A stretch of 64,000 bases of DNA from Kineosporia sp. NBRC 101731 (lineage in GTDB: Bacteria; Actinomycetota; Actinomycetes; Actinomycetales; Kineosporiaceae): NCBI RefSeq assembly GCF_030269305.1, contig NZ_BSTC01000010.1, positions 124,001 to 188,000 of the forward strand, written 5' to 3'. Below are positions 7,788 through 17,377 of the stretch, piece after piece; the first letter of the stretch is position 1; every line of letters starts with the position of its first letter. A program made the translations under genes and the position numbers. The notes under the pieces were generated by a model. It did no database searches, was not told the DNA's origin, and saw only the letters and a list, made by a program, of their open reading frames with translations.

Positions 7788-9865
7788 CGGGCCAAGACCT
7801 CCGGCAGCGGTTCGGAGTGCACCACCGTGAGCCCGGTGACGGCCCGGGTCAGCACCACGTAGAGCCGCCGCAGCCCGGTGCGCTCGTCCGGTTCCTCGGC
7901 GGCGATCGTCGTGGGCTCCAGCACGATCACCCAGTCGTACTCCAGGCCCTTGGCGGTGGTGGCGGGCACCACGCTGACCCGCAGGCTCAGGGGGTCGGGG
8001 GCATCACAGGCGCCGTCCAGCTCGGCTCCGTGCGGCCCGAGCACGGAATGCTCGATCCCGGCGTCCCGCAGCTGCGCGGCGACCGCGAGCACCTGCGAGT
8101 CCGGCACGATCAGCCCGATCGACCCCAGCTCGGCCAGGGCCTCCCGCACGGACGTCTCCACGAGCGTCCACCGTTCCCCCTCGTCCTGCGCCGGGAGGAT
8201 CCGCAGGCTGCCCGGCGAGTCACGCACCGAGGTCGGGGCGTTCAGGCCGGGGGCGATCGAGGGCAGCAGCCGGGCCGCGTAACGGATCACGGCGTCGGGT
8301 ACGCGGAAACCCCGGTCCAGTTCGTCGATCACGGCGCCGACCTGGCCCAGGTGCTCCAGCGTGACCTCCCACGACGGGGTGGCCCAGGGGGTGGTGCCCT
8401 GCGCGATGTCGCCCAGCACGGTCATCGAGCCGGTCGAGCACCGCCGCCCGACCGCGCGCAGCTGCATCGGGGAGAGGTCCTGGGCCTCGTCCAGCACCAC
8501 GTGACCCATGCTGGGCGAACGCCGGGTGAGGTCGGTCATCTCGTCGATCAGGACCGCGTCGGCCTGGCTCCACTTCGCTGAACCAACCGTGCGCGAAGGC
8601 TTTTCCCAGATCAGCAATTTCTGCTCGGCGTCTGTGAGAATGCCCTCGGCGTGCCGGGCCAGCACCTGTGGGTCGGAGAGCAGTGAGAACAGCAGCTTCT
8701 TCGGGTCGACCGCGGGCCAGACCGTGTCGGCGTACTTCTTCACCTCGCGACTGCGGGCCACCGCGTCCTGCACCCGGTCGTCGGGCGAGTCGCCGGCCTC
8801 TTCCATCATCAGCAGCACGGCGTGCGAAATACGCTGCGGCAGCATGTCCTTGGCCGCCGCGTAGCGCACCCCGCGGTTCTTCAGCTCCTCGACGATCTCG
8901 GCGATCTGATAGCCGGGCACGCGGTACTTGCGGGCGCCGCGAGGAAGGACGAGAGCGTCGACCGGCTTCGTGACCCCGGCCCAGACCGCGCGGCGCAGCA
9001 CCTCGGCCATCCGGGCATCGCCCTTCAGGCCGGTCACCGCCGGGGTGTCGGACCCCTTCACGGTGAGCAGGACCTCGGCCCCGCCCGGCGACGTCACCAC
9101 CAGTTGCTCGACCGTGGCGTGCCGCACCTGCGCCTCGCCCAGGCTCGGCAGCACCGCGTTGACGTGCTCCAGGAACGACTCGTTGGGACCGACCACGAGC
9201 ACGCCCGAGCGGGCCAGACGGTCGCGGAAGGCGTAGAGCAGCCAGGCCGCGCGGTGCAGGCCGACCGCGGTCTTCCCGGTGCCGGGCGCCCCCTGGATGC
9301 AGACCGAGGTGTCGATGTCGGCCCGCACGATGACGTCCTGCTCGGGCTGGATTGTCGCGACGATGTCGCGCATCGGCCCGGCGCGTGGGCGCTCGATCTC
9401 GTGCGCCAGGATCTGGCTCTTCTTCTCCGGCTCCCCCTCGGAGGCGGTGTCGGTGAGCACCTCGTCCTCGTACGCGGTGATGGTGCCCTGCTCGATGCCG
9501 AACCGGCGGCGTTTCTGCACACTCATCCGGTCGTTGCGGCTGGCCTGGTAGAAGGCCTTGGCCACCTCGGCCCGCCAGTCGATGACGACCGGGTCGCCCT
9601 TCGGGTCGGCGACGTGCCGGCGCCCGACGTACCAGCGGTTGCCGTTGTCGTGGTCGGTGCGGCCGAAGAACAACGTGGTGCCCGGGTCATCCCGCAGAGC
9701 CTGCGCACGGTGGTACAGGGCGGCGCTCAGGTACTGGGCCGACACCTCGTTCCCACCCTGAACGTCCAGCGAAAGCACCTGCTGACGCATCATTTCGAGG
9801 TCGGCGCGGGCCCGGGCCAGGTAGTCCTGCTCCGAACCGAGGACATCATCAAGGGCGGCAGACAC
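7784..9865 (-). CDS. HelD/HelR-type UvrD-like ATPase (RNA polymerase recycling factor)
   Basis: This 693-residue superfamily 1 ATPase opens with a coiled-coil arm (EQDYLARARADLEMMRQQV). FFGRTD, RWYVGRRHV and VVIDWRAEVAKAFYQAS are hallmarks of the actinobacterial HelD family. Walker A is QGAPGTGKTAVGLHRAAWLL near residues 190-205; later come VVLDEAQDLSPMQLRAVGRR (motif II) and AKGLEYDWVIVLEP. Known homologues dislodge stalled RNA polymerase from DNA, and HelR members protect against rifamycins. It is the first gene of a pair with a GNAT gene; a second, divergent HelD-GNAT pair lies near the right end of the window. The GTG start at 9865 has only a weak ribosome-binding site. Confidence 0.9.
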   Translation of the reverse strand: MSAALDDVLGSEQDYLARARADLEMMRQQVLSLDVQGGNEVSAQYLSAALYHRAQALRDDPGTTLFFGRTDHDNGNRWYVGRRHVADPKGDPVVIDWRAEVAKAFYQASRNDRMSVQKRRRFGIEQGTITAYEDEVLTDTASEGEPEKKSQILAHEIERPRAGPMRDIVATIQPEQDVIVRADIDTSVCIQGAPGTGKTAVGLHRAAWLLYAFRDRLARSGVLVVGPNESFLEHVNAVLPSLGEAQVRHATVEQLVVTSPGGAEVLLTVKGSDTPAVTGLKGDARMAEVLRRAVWAGVTKPVDALVLPRGARKYRVPGYQIAEIVEELKNRGVRYAAAKDMLPQRISHAVLLMMEEAGDSPDDRVQDAVARSREVKKYADTVWPAVDPKKLLFSLLSDPQVLARHAEGILTDAEQKLLIWEKPSRTVGSAKWSQADAVLIDEMTDLTRRSPSMGHVVLDEAQDLSPMQLRAVGRRCSTGSMTVLGDIAQGTTPWATPSWEVTLEHLGQVGAVIDELDRGFRVPDAVIRYAARLLPSIAPGLNAPTSVRDSPGSLRILPAQDEGERWTLVETSVREALAELGSIGLIVPDSQVLAVAAQLRDAGIEHSVLGPHGAELDGACDAPDPLSLRVSVVPATTAKGLEYDWVIVLEPTTIAAEEPDERTGLRRLYVVLTRAVTGLTVVHSEPLPEVLAR

Positions 9866-9907
9866 GAGGGGGCACCTTACTCGCCCTTTTCCAGCAGGTC
9901 GAACGAA

Positions 9908-12475
9908 TTACCGTCGGACCGGATGCTTCGTTCTCTTCGTGGGCACGGCGCGCGCCGGGTCGTCGGGCCACGGGTGCTTCGGGTACCGGCCCCGCATCTC
10001 CGACCGCACCGACGGATAAGCGTTCTGCCAGAACGATTCCAGGTCGCCGGTGACGGCCAGCGCCCGGCCCGCCGGGGAGAGCAGGTGCAGCACGACGGGC
10101 ACCCGGCCACCGGCGATCCGCGGTGCGGCCGCCCAGCCGAACACCTCCTGCAGTTTCACCGCGAGCACCGGGTCGGCGGGGTCGGTCAGGTCGTCGGAGT
10201 AGGCGAGGGCGATGCTCGAGGAACTGGGGACGACGATGCGCTCGGGTGCCAGTTCGTCGAGTTGGGCCCTCTCCCGATGGTCGAGCAGGTTGCGCAGGGC
10301 CTGGACCAGGTCGACGCGCTGCAGGTCGGAGCGCTTGCGGGCGGTGAGGAGCCATTCCTGCGCGCGCTCCAGCAGGGCCGCGTCGGACACGTCGGGCCAG
10401 TCGAGGGCCCGGTGCAGCAGGGCCAGCCGCGCCCGCAGACGAAGGGCGGCGGGGGTCCACCGCAGCAGCCCCAGACCCTCCTTCTCCATCCCCGCGCGCA
10501 GCGCCTCCTGCACCAGGGGCGTCGCCGGGTTCTTCAGCGGACGTTCGCTGAGCACGATCGCCCCGAGCCGGTCGCGCTGCCGGGCGACGACGTCACCGCC
10601 CGACCAGACCACCTCGTCCACTGTTCGCAGCATCTCGCCCCCGGCCTCGAGCGCCGTGGTCTCGTCGATCGCCGCCGCCAGGCGCACCCGGGCGGCCTGC
10701 GCCCCGGCCTGGCGCTGCGCCACGGCGACCGCGAGCCAGGAGATGCCGGTGAGTCCGGAACCGGGGGAGAGCTCGGCCCCGGTGCCCCCGGACATCAGGT
10801 AGCCGCCCGTGCGGCGCAGCCGGGCAATGCGCTCGGGAAAGGCCAGCCCGGTGACGAGCCCGGCGGCCAGGTCGTCGCGGGGAGCGTCGGCAGGATCACG
10901 GACAAGGCTGTCGGGGATCGCCGACCGCAGCCGTCGCACCTCGTCCCGCCAGCGCGCGGCCAGCGGATCGCCCCTACCGGCGGTGCGCAGCCGCCGCCAG
11001 GCCGCCGCGAGATCGTCCGTGCCCCCACCCAGTGAGTCGTCGGCGAGCAGGGCCACGATCTCGGACGAACGCCGCGCACCCACCAGCGCGGCCCCGTCGA
11101 GCAAGGCCCTCGCCAGCCGCGGATGCACCCCGGCCGCGGTCAGCCGGGCACCCCGGGTGGTCACCCGGCCGTCGTCGGAGACCGCCCCCAGCGCCTGCAG
11201 GGTCTGCCGGGCGACGGCCATCGCCGAGGCCGGGGGCTGCGACGGCAGGGGCAGCGTGGCCGGGTCGGGCGAGCCCCAGACCGCGAGCGACAACGCGAAC
11301 CCGGTCAGGTCGGCCACGTCCACCTCGGGCACGGGATGCGCGGGCAGTCGGTCGTGCTCGGCCTGCGACCAGCAGCGGTACACCACGCCCGGGGCCTCGC
11401 GCCCGGCCCGGCCCGCCCGCTGGTGCGCCGACGAGCGGGACACCCGCACGGTGGCCAGCCCGCTCAGCCCGCGCGACAGGTCGGTGCGCGGCACCCGGGC
11501 CAGGCCCGCGTCCACCACGCACCGCACGCCGGGCACGGTCAGGCTGCTCTCGGCCACCGAGGTCGAGAGCACCACGCGCCGCCGGCCGCGACCACCGGTG
11601 AGCACCGCGTCCTGGTCGCGCCCGCTCAGACGACCGTGCAGGCGCAGCACCTCGGCCCCGAGCGACCCGGCCGACCCGAGCGACCCGGCCGACCCGGCCG
11701 ACCCGACCGACCCGACCGAGGAGAGCCGCCGCGCCACCCCCTCGATCTCGCCGGCCCCGGGCAGGAACACCAGCACGTCACCGGTGGTCTCACCCAGCGC
11801 CCGCCGCACGACCACCGCCACGTGGTCGAGCAACCGCGGATCCACCCGCAGCCCGTGGGGCGGGTCGACCGGGCCCGTCGGCGGGCACCAGACCGGATCG
11901 ACGGAGAACAGCGGGGCATCCGCCCCGATCACCGGGGCATCCCCGAGAAGTGCTGCCATCCGGTCGCTGTCGGCGGTCGCGGAGGCAGCCAGCAGCCACA
12001 GGTCGGGGCGCAGCGCCGAGCGCACCTCGGCCGTGAACGCCAGCGCCAGATCGGTGTCCAGATGCCGTTCGTGGCACTCGTCGAGCAGGACCACGCCGGT
12101 GCCGGGCAGTTCGGCGTCGGCGAGCAGCCGCCGCACCAGCAGACCGGTCGTGACCACCTCGACCCGGGTGCGCCGGCTCACCCGCCGGTCACCCCGCACG
12201 GAGTACCCGACCGATTCGCCGACCTCCTCACCCAGCAGCCACGCCATCCGCCGCGCGGCGGCCCGGGCCGCGACCCGTCGCGGCTCCGCGACCACGACCC
12301 GCCCTTCGACCGAGTCGGCCAGGGCGAGCGGCACGAGCGTCGTCTTACCGGTACCGGGCGGCGAGACGAGCACACCCGCACCCGATCCGGTCAGGGCGGC
12401 CAGCAGCGTGGGGATCGTCGAGCTGATCGGCAGCGGGTTCCCGAGCGCCCGCTCGGCGGTGGCCAGGAGTGTCAC
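9908..12475 (-). CDS. hrpB: ATP-dependent helicase HrpB (DExH box)
   Basis: This 855-residue SF2 helicase matches HrpB in length and layout. Walker A is SPPGTGKTTLVPLAL (Lys about 44), then VVAEPRRVAARAAARRMA and VRGDRRVSRRTRVEVVTTGL. The DExH box is LLDECHERHLDTDLALAF, and the helicase C motif includes VVLSTSVAESSLTVPGVRCVVDAGLARVPR and QRAGRAGREAPG. An HrpB C-terminal domain follows. The RNA or nucleoprotein substrate is not known. In the helicase C part, a 9-bp tandem repeat encodes a Gly-Ser-Ala/Leu linker. The GTG at 12475 gives a normal HrpB N-terminus. Confidence 0.92.
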   Translation of the reverse strand: MTLLATAERALGNPLPISSTIPTLLAALTGSGAGVLVSPPGTGKTTLVPLALADSVEGRVVVAEPRRVAARAAARRMAWLLGEEVGESVGYSVRGDRRVSRRTRVEVVTTGLLVRRLLADAELPGTGVVLLDECHERHLDTDLALAFTAEVRSALRPDLWLLAASATADSDRMAALLGDAPVIGADAPLFSVDPVWCPPTGPVDPPHGLRVDPRLLDHVAVVVRRALGETTGDVLVFLPGAGEIEGVARRLSSVGSVGSAGSAGSLGSAGSLGAEVLRLHGRLSGRDQDAVLTGGRGRRRVVLSTSVAESSLTVPGVRCVVDAGLARVPRTDLSRGLSGLATVRVSRSSAHQRAGRAGREAPGVVYRCWSQAEHDRLPAHPVPEVDVADLTGFALSLAVWGSPDPATLPLPSQPPASAMAVARQTLQALGAVSDDGRVTTRGARLTAAGVHPRLARALLDGAALVGARRSSEIVALLADDSLGGGTDDLAAAWRRLRTAGRGDPLAARWRDEVRRLRSAIPDSLVRDPADAPRDDLAAGLVTGLAFPERIARLRRTGGYLMSGGTGAELSPGSGLTGISWLAVAVAQRQAGAQAARVRLAAAIDETTALEAGGEMLRTVDEVVWSGGDVVARQRDRLGAIVLSERPLKNPATPLVQEALRAGMEKEGLGLLRWTPAALRLRARLALLHRALDWPDVSDAALLERAQEWLLTARKRSDLQRVDLVQALRNLLDHRERAQLDELAPERIVVPSSSSIALAYSDDLTDPADPVLAVKLQEVFGWAAAPRIAGGRVPVVLHLLSPAGRALAVTGDLESFWQNAYPSVRSEMRGRYPKHPWPDDPARAVPTKRTKHPVRR
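11664..11717. repeat. 9-bp tandem repeat (six units) inside hrpB
   Basis: There are six units of GACCCGGCC with GAG/GAC variants, in frame. On the coding strand they encode a repeated Gly-Ser-Ala/Leu/Val linker between GEIEGVARRLSS and AEVLRLHGR. Other HrpB proteins have a short loop at this place. Confidence 0.85.
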
Positions 12476-12569
12476 GGACGCGGGCCCTTCAGCGACCGGC
12501 CGGGCCGCACGGGAACAGGGATCAGCATGGCCCCATCCTCTCAGCCCGCCCGGCCGGGATCAGCGGAGC

Positions 12570-13241
12570 TCAGCGGATGAGGATCTGGTCCAGGTCGGGC
12601 GCCGGGTCGTTCTGGTTGAAGAACCGGATCACGTTGTCGCCCTTCACCAGATCGATCTTCGTGCTGAACCGGGCCGGCGTGTCCCAGCTCTGCGCGCCCT
12701 TCACGCTGAAAGTCCGCACCGGGTCGGAATTCACCATGATGTCGAGCTCGCGTTCCTCGGGGTCGCAGGCGCAGGTGTAGATCACCGTCAGGGTGCGCCG
12801 GCCGCCCACCCGCAGGTTCTTCAGGCGCACGATCACGTAGTGCCCCTGCCCCAGGTACTGCACCCGTTTTCCCGAGGCGCAGGTCGGGCAGTCGATCACC
12901 GCGATGCCCGAGGTCTCGTTCGCCTTCGCCCAGGGATTGATGGTCAGGGCCTGGAACGTGGGCTTCGGGCGGGGTTTCGTGGTGGTGGGACGAGGGGACG
13001 CCGTGGTCGGCGCGGCGGTCGGGGTGACCATCGCGGTGGTGGTGGGAACCACGGTGGGCGTCATCGAGGGGGACGCCGAGGGTGACACCGTCGCCGACCC
13101 GCTCGGGAGAGCAACCTCGTCCTTCATCGGCTCTTTCGCCGGCAGCACCCGGGGCACCGCGAACGACGAGGCGGCCACCAGGAGCGACAGCAGCCCGATG
13201 CCCCACCAGTGGGTCGAGACCGGTCGTGCGCGGGATGCCAT
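12570..13241 (-). CDS. Membrane-anchored surface protein with C-terminal CBM-like domain
   Basis: This 223-residue protein has one transmembrane or signal segment (GIGLLSLLVAASSFAV, about residues 14-30). A Pro/Ser/Thr-rich spacer of about 60 residues follows, then a C-terminal domain of about 130 residues. That domain has the rhythm of CBM6/CBM35-like modules: CPTCASGKRVQYLGQG, TLTVIYTCACDPEERELDIMVNS, FSVKGAQSWDT, GDNVIRFFNQNDPAPDLDQI. It likely binds sugars at the cell surface. The ATG at 13241 lies in TAGTGATGG: it overlaps the stop of the response regulator gene, and a GTG at 13244 is an alternative. Four Cys residues may form disulfides. The catalytic partner is unknown. Confidence 0.7.
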   Translation of the reverse strand: MASRARPVSTHWWGIGLLSLLVAASSFAVPRVLPAKEPMKDEVALPSGSATVSPSASPSMTPTVVPTTTAMVTPTAAPTTASPRPTTTKPRPKPTFQALTINPWAKANETSGIAVIDCPTCASGKRVQYLGQGHYVIVRLKNLRVGGRRTLTVIYTCACDPEERELDIMVNSDPVRTFSVKGAQSWDTPARFSTKIDLVKGDNVIRFFNQNDPAPDLDQILIR

Positions 13242-13243
13242 CA

Positions 13244-13993
13244 CTAACGCCAGCCGTGCCAGCGGGCCAGCGCCTCGGTGCGGCTGGTCACGTCGAGCTT
13301 GCCGAACACGTTGCTGAGGTGGTTCTTCACGGTCTTCTCCGACAGCCGCAGCTGCTGCGCGATCGCGGCATTGGACAGCCCGTCACCCACCAGTTCGAGC
13401 ACCTCGATCTCCCGCCCGCTCAGCCCGAAACCCCGCCGGGTACGCCGCAGGTTGCCGTGCCGGGCCCCGGCCGCGCGCTCGCGGGCGTAGGCGTCGCGCA
13501 CGGCCCCGGTCGCGACCGAGGCCGCCGCCGGGATCAGCCAGCCCTGCCCGGAGGCCACGGCCCGCACCGCGCTCACCAGATCGGCAGGGTCGAACTTGCC
13601 GTAGACCAGGTAGCCGCGCGCCCCGCCCTGCAGCATCGGCGCGATGATCTCCTGGCTGTCGTTACTGGTCAGCACCAGCACATTGCTGTGCTGCGCGATG
13701 TCCTCGATCACCGACAGCCCGTCCGCGATCGGCATCTGGTAGTCCAGAACGGTGACGCGGGGCCGTAATCGCCGGGCCTCGGCCAGCCCGGCCGCCCCGT
13801 TGCCCGCCTCGGCCACCACACTGATCTGCCCGTCCGACTCCAGCAACGGCCGCAGCGTCGCCCGGATGGTGGCGTTGTCGTCCACCAGCAGCACCGTGAT
13901 GCGGGTGTCGGTGGGGGAGACCGGCAGCGAACCGGTGTTCAGCCAGCCCACGGCATCGAAACTGGCATCGAAACCGGCGTCGGGACCGTTCAC
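13244..13993 (-). CDS. LuxR/NarL-family response regulator
   Basis: This 249-residue protein has a receiver domain: acidic pair VDD near 38-39 and phosphoacceptor Asp about 84 in [11 protein letters not shown]-terminal LuxR helix-turn-helix follows ([20 protein letters not shown], then [19 protein letters not shown]). At the place where most receivers have LLK, it reads GYLVYGKF, so the usual conserved Lys is displaced and the switch may be atypical. The GTG start at 13993 overlaps the kinase stop (GTGA). The CBM-like surface protein gene begins at its stop codon, so the three genes form one operon. Confidence 0.88.
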   Translation of the reverse strand: MNGPDAGFDASFDAVGWLNTGSLPVSPTDTRITVLLVDDNATIRATLRPLLESDGQISVVAEAGNGAAGLAEARRLRPRVTVLDYQMPIADGLSVIEDIAQHSNVLVLTSNDSQEIIAPMLQGGARGYLVYGKFDPADLVSAVRAVASGQGWLIPAAASVATGAVRDAYARERAAGARHGNLRRTRRGFGLSGREIEVLELVGDGLSNAAIAQQLRLSEKTVKNHLSNVFGKLDVTSRTEALARWHGWR

Positions 13994-15171
13994 AGCACCG
14001 GCACCCGCACGCGGATCATCGTGCCCAGACCCGGCTCCGACTCCACCGTCAGTGAGCCCCCGATCGTGCGTGCGCGCTCCATCATGCCGACGATACCGGC
14101 GTGGCCCCGGTGCTGAAGAGCCGCGAGGTCCGCTTCGAACGGGACCTCGAACCCCCGACCGTTGTCCCGGACCGTCATCACCAGCCCTCGTCCACGCTCG
14201 CTGATGGTGATCCCGACCCGGGTGGCGGCCGCGTGCCGTTGCACGTTGACCAGGGCCTCGCCGGCGATCCGGCTGAGTTCGTACCGTACGGCCACCGGCG
14301 GATCGACCGGCGCGACGGTAGCCGTGGCGCTGATCCCGGTCTCGGCCGACCACAGGGCGCAGACCCGCTGCAACGTGGTGGCGAAGTCCTCCTCCGGGGC
14401 GTCCAGCCGCATCCCGTCGATCAGTTGCCGGGCCTCGGCCGACGCGGCGGTGGCGCCCTGCGAGATCACGTCGGCCAGTTGCTCGGCCAGGGCGGGCTGG
14501 CGGCGCAGCGAACCGGGCAGCGCGACCGCGGCCAGCGACATCGCGCGCAGGGTCTTGGCCACGGAGTCGTGCAGTTCCCGGGCCAGGCGGGCCCGTTCGG
14601 CGGCCGCGGCGGAGCGCTGGGCGTCGGTGATCAGCTCGACCGTCCGGCTCATCTGCCGGGTCAGCATCCGCTGGGCGAGCACCGTGCCGATCCCGGCCAG
14701 CACCGCGGCGGGCGGGGCGGCGAGCAGGAAACCGGCGAGCGCGCTGGGGACCTCCTGGCTGTCGAGCAGCACGGCACAGACCGCGAGACCCTGCACGGTC
14801 TGGGCCGCCCACAGCGGGATCGCGGCGAATCCCAGCGCGGCTCCGGCCAGGGCCGCGGCCCCGGCGGCGTACACGAAGTAGGTCATGCCGCCCGAGCTCA
14901 GCCCGAGCACGACCAGCAGCAGCACGGCGTCGGCGGTGAGCAGAGGCACGGGGGAGCGCACCAGCGTGGGCCAGCGGGGCAGCGCGGCCACCCCGGCCGC
15001 GGTGGACAGCAGCAGCACCAGGATCAGGAGGGCCGACCGCACGCCGTCGGTCTGTACGAGCAGACTGACGACAGCGCTGGTCAGACAGACGGTGGCCCGG
15101 GTGAGCAGCACCGCCCGGCTGAGCGCCACGGCCACGATCTGCTGCACCCGGTGCTGGGGGAGCTCGTCCAC
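13990..15171 (-). CDS. DesK/NarX-type sensor histidine kinase
   Basis: This 393-residue membrane kinase has about six hydrophobic segments within the first 165 residues. A HisKA_3 dimerisation helix follows with the phosphoacceptor in [19 protein letters not shown] (His about 201), then a HATPase domain ([50 protein letters not shown]). The GTG at 15171 has AGAGGACCAG directly upstream. It is the cognate kinase of the overlapping response regulator. The signal is unknown, but the third gene of the operon suggests a cell-surface or carbohydrate cue. Confidence 0.9.
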   Translation of the reverse strand: MDELPQHRVQQIVAVALSRAVLLTRATVCLTSAVVSLLVQTDGVRSALLILVLLLSTAAGVAALPRWPTLVRSPVPLLTADAVLLLVVLGLSSGGMTYFVYAAGAAALAGAALGFAAIPLWAAQTVQGLAVCAVLLDSQEVPSALAGFLLAAPPAAVLAGIGTVLAQRMLTRQMSRTVELITDAQRSAAAAERARLARELHDSVAKTLRAMSLAAVALPGSLRRQPALAEQLADVISQGATAASAEARQLIDGMRLDAPEEDFATTLQRVCALWSAETGISATATVAPVDPPVAVRYELSRIAGEALVNVQRHAAATRVGITISERGRGLVMTVRDNGRGFEVPFEADLAALQHRGHAGIVGMMERARTIGGSLTVESEPGLGTMIRVRVPVL

Positions 15172-15337
15172 CTGGTCCTCTCAGCATCCTCTCCGGCGCG
15201 TTCCGTCGCCGTGAAGGTACCAACCAGCAGGCCCCAGCCCGGCCACGGGCCTAGGACTTTGGGCCTACAGCGGTTTCACAGGTTCGCGATTGAGTCGTCC
15301 CTGACCACCCCGAGCTCGCCCTGAAGGAGAAAAACAC

Positions 15338-16552
15338 GTGTCACCACGACGTCCCCGGCTGCTGCGCCCGGCGCTGGCGGTGGCCACGGCCGCTGTTCTG
15401 GGACTGACGGCCGCCGTCGCGTTCGACGTCGTGCCGGGTGCCAGCGCGGCCAACTCGACGCCCCTGGCCGCCACCGCGACACACGGTCATGAGCAGGCTG
15501 CGACCAGCGAGGCGACCCAGGAGGCGAAGGCCGGGGCGAGCACGGTGGCACCCACCACCGAGCACTCCACGGCGCACGGTGAGAAGGCTGCCTCGACCGC
15601 TACGTCGAAGGCTGCGGCCCAGTCGACGACGTCGAAGGCCGCCGCGACGACCGACGCCCCGATCCACGTGATGAAGATGCCCAAGGGCAAGTGGATCAAC
15701 GTGGACAAGAAGGCCTGGGCGGCCCAGCTCGCCGACTTCAAGACCACCAAGCCCCGCAAGGTCAAGGCCGGCGCGAAGATGAACCCCGAGTTCAACGCGA
15801 CCTGCTCGTACAGCCATTCGGGCAAGAACGACCCGATCGTGTTCCCGAACCAGACCGGTGCCTCGCACCTGCACTCGTTCTACGGCAACAAGATCACCAA
15901 GGCGAACACCACGGTCGACGACCTGATGAAGTTCACGGCCACCACCTGCGTGCCGAAGAAGGACCACTCCTCGTACTGGGTGCCCTCGCTCACCAATAAG
16001 GCGACCGGTAAGAAGGTCCAGCCGAACATGCTGATCGCCTACTACGGAAGCCTTCTCGACGACAAGAACAAGAAGAAGACCGTGCCGATGCCGAACGGCA
16101 TGCGGATGATCTACGGCGACGCCAGCAAGCAGGTGAAGACGCCGGCCGGCAGCCGCGACGCGTTCTACTGCTCGGGCGGCCCGCTGGAGGGCAAGTCGCG
16201 CAGCACCGACGGCAACTGGCCGGTCTGCGGCGACGGCGGCACGGTGCACTTCATGATGCGTTTCCCGGACTGCTGGGACGGCAAGCACCTGGACAGCCCC
16301 GATCACAAGTCGCACGTCAGCTACGGCTCGCAGGGTGACTGTCCCAAGGCCTTCCCGGTGCGGATCCCGGCGATGACCTTCTCGATCTACTACCCCACGC
16401 ACGGCAGCAAGGCCGGGTACTCGCTCTCGTCCGGCATGGCCTCGTCGATGCACGCGGACGCGTTCATCGCCTGGGACGTGAAGACCATGAACGACCGGGT
16501 CAAGAGCTGCGTGCGTCAGCTGGCCACCTGCGCCAGCAACGGGAAGTTCTGA
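15338..16552 (+). CDS. Secreted DUF1996-domain protein
   Basis: This 404-residue exported protein has a signal peptide (RRPRLLRPALAVATAAVLGL, cleavage near AGASAANS). An Ala/Thr/Ser/Lys-rich spacer of about 75 residues is followed by a full DUF1996 domain. Signatures are CSYSHSGKNDPIVFPNQTGA, SHLHSFYGN, FYCSGG, MRFPDCWDGKHLDSPDHKSH, SYGSQGDCP and MTFSIYYP. Several conserved His and Cys residues suggest metal or disulfide sites, but the family function is unknown; fungal and actinobacterial members are wall-associated. The GTG start has GAAGGAG upstream. It is divergent from the two-component operon and followed by a strong hairpin. Confidence 0.88.
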   Translation: MSPRRPRLLRPALAVATAAVLGLTAAVAFDVVPGASAANSTPLAATATHGHEQAATSEATQEAKAGASTVAPTTEHSTAHGEKAASTATSKAAAQSTTSKAAATTDAPIHVMKMPKGKWINVDKKAWAAQLADFKTTKPRKVKAGAKMNPEFNATCSYSHSGKNDPIVFPNQTGASHLHSFYGNKITKANTTVDDLMKFTATTCVPKKDHSSYWVPSLTNKATGKKVQPNMLIAYYGSLLDDKNKKKTVPMPNGMRMIYGDASKQVKTPAGSRDAFYCSGGPLEGKSRSTDGNWPVCGDGGTVHFMMRFPDCWDGKHLDSPDHKSHVSYGSQGDCPKAFPVRIPAMTFSIYYPTHGSKAGYSLSSGMASSMHADAFIAWDVKTMNDRVKSCVRQLATCASNGKF

Positions 16553-16566
16553 TCCACCCCTGATCA

Positions 16567-16613
16567 ACCGGGTGGGTTCGCCAGGGAGTCAGGCCCCTGC
16601 GAACCCATCCGGT
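16567..16613 (+). terminator. Hairpin terminator after the DUF1996 gene
   Basis: The 15-bp arms ACCGGGTGGGTTCGC (16567-16581) and GCGAACCCATCCGGT (16599-16613) pair with one mismatch across a 17-nt loop, 15 bp past the stop. There is no T-tract, as is common in high-G+C genomes. Confidence 0.7.
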
Positions 16614-16630
16614 TCACTAGTTTCACTAGT
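16613..16630. repeat. 9-bp tandem duplication before cutC
   Basis: TTCACTAGT occurs twice in tandem directly before the cutC start and partly overlaps the terminator arm of the preceding gene. It is possibly part of the cutC promoter or leader. Confidence 0.5.
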
Positions 16631-16639
16631 TTGCGGCCT

Positions 16640-17371
16640 ATGACACTGCTGGAGATCTGCTTGGAGGACGCGGCCGGCGCCGCGGTCGCGGAGGCCGCCG
16701 GGGCCGACCGGGTCGAGATCTGCTCGGCGCTCTCCGAGGGTGGGGTGACCCCCAGCGGGGGTCTGGTGCACCGGGTGCTCGCGAGCACCTCGCGGATCGG
16801 GGTGCAGGTACTGATCCGCCCGCGGGGCGGCGATTTCGTCTTCAGTCCCGCTGAGGTCGAGGTCATGATCGAAGACGTTCGCCAGCTCCGGTCTCTCCCG
16901 CGCGTGGGTTTCGTGCTGGGTGCGCTGAGCGTCGACGGGCATGTCGACGTGCCGGTGCTGGAACGACTCCTGGAGGCCTGCGACGGGGCGCCGACCACCT
17001 TTCACCGGGCCTTCGACGCCTGCCGCGACCTGCCCGCATCCCTGGAGATCCTGGTGGGGCTGGGGTTCGACCGGGTGCTGACCTCCGGCGGCGCGGCGTC
17101 GGCCCTCGAAGGGGCGGCGGTGCTGAGGGCGCTGACGGAGCAGGCGGCGGGCCGTCTGACGGTCCTGGCCGGGGGCGGGGTCCGGCCGTCGAACGTGGCC
17201 GAGCTGGTGCAGCGGGCCGGTGTCGCCGAGGTGCACGGCCGGGCCTCGGAAACGGTCGGTTCAGCGGCGCTTTTCAGCAACCCGGCCGTGCCCTACGACG
17301 CGGCGGTGCGAGGGGTCACGTCGCGGGCGGCGGTGGAGGCGATGAGAAAGGCCCTCGACGAAGAGTTCTAG
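16640..17371 (+). CDS. cutC: CutC family TIM-barrel protein
   Basis: This is a 243-residue cytoplasmic protein. It starts MTLLEICLEDAAGAAVAEAA, then GADRVEICSALSEGGVTPSG, LIRPRGGDFVFS, VGFVLGALSVDGHVD, TFHRAFDACRD, RVLTSGGAASALEG and VLAGGGVRPSNV, the full set of CutC family motifs in the normal order. The family was named for copper homeostasis in E. coli; a direct copper role is disputed. The ATG at 16640 is preferred over a TTG at 16631 because it begins the conserved first strand. It stands alone. Confidence 0.9.
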   Translation: MTLLEICLEDAAGAAVAEAAGADRVEICSALSEGGVTPSGGLVHRVLASTSRIGVQVLIRPRGGDFVFSPAEVEVMIEDVRQLRSLPRVGFVLGALSVDGHVDVPVLERLLEACDGAPTTFHRAFDACRDLPASLEILVGLGFDRVLTSGGAASALEGAAVLRALTEQAAGRLTVLAGGGVRPSNVAELVQRAGVAEVHGRASETVGSAALFSNPAVPYDAAVRGVTSRAAVEAMRKALDEEF

Positions 17372-17377
17372 AACGCT

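Noticed and set aside
9866-9907. Search for a rifamycin-associated element before the first helD
   Set aside because: No GGGGC...GCCCC type inverted repeat is present in the 42-bp gap after hrpB.
13994-15223. N-terminal extension of the response regulator frame through the kinase gene
   Set aside because: The frame stays open by chance over the kinase; the receiver domain starts right after the GTG at 13993 that overlaps the kinase stop.
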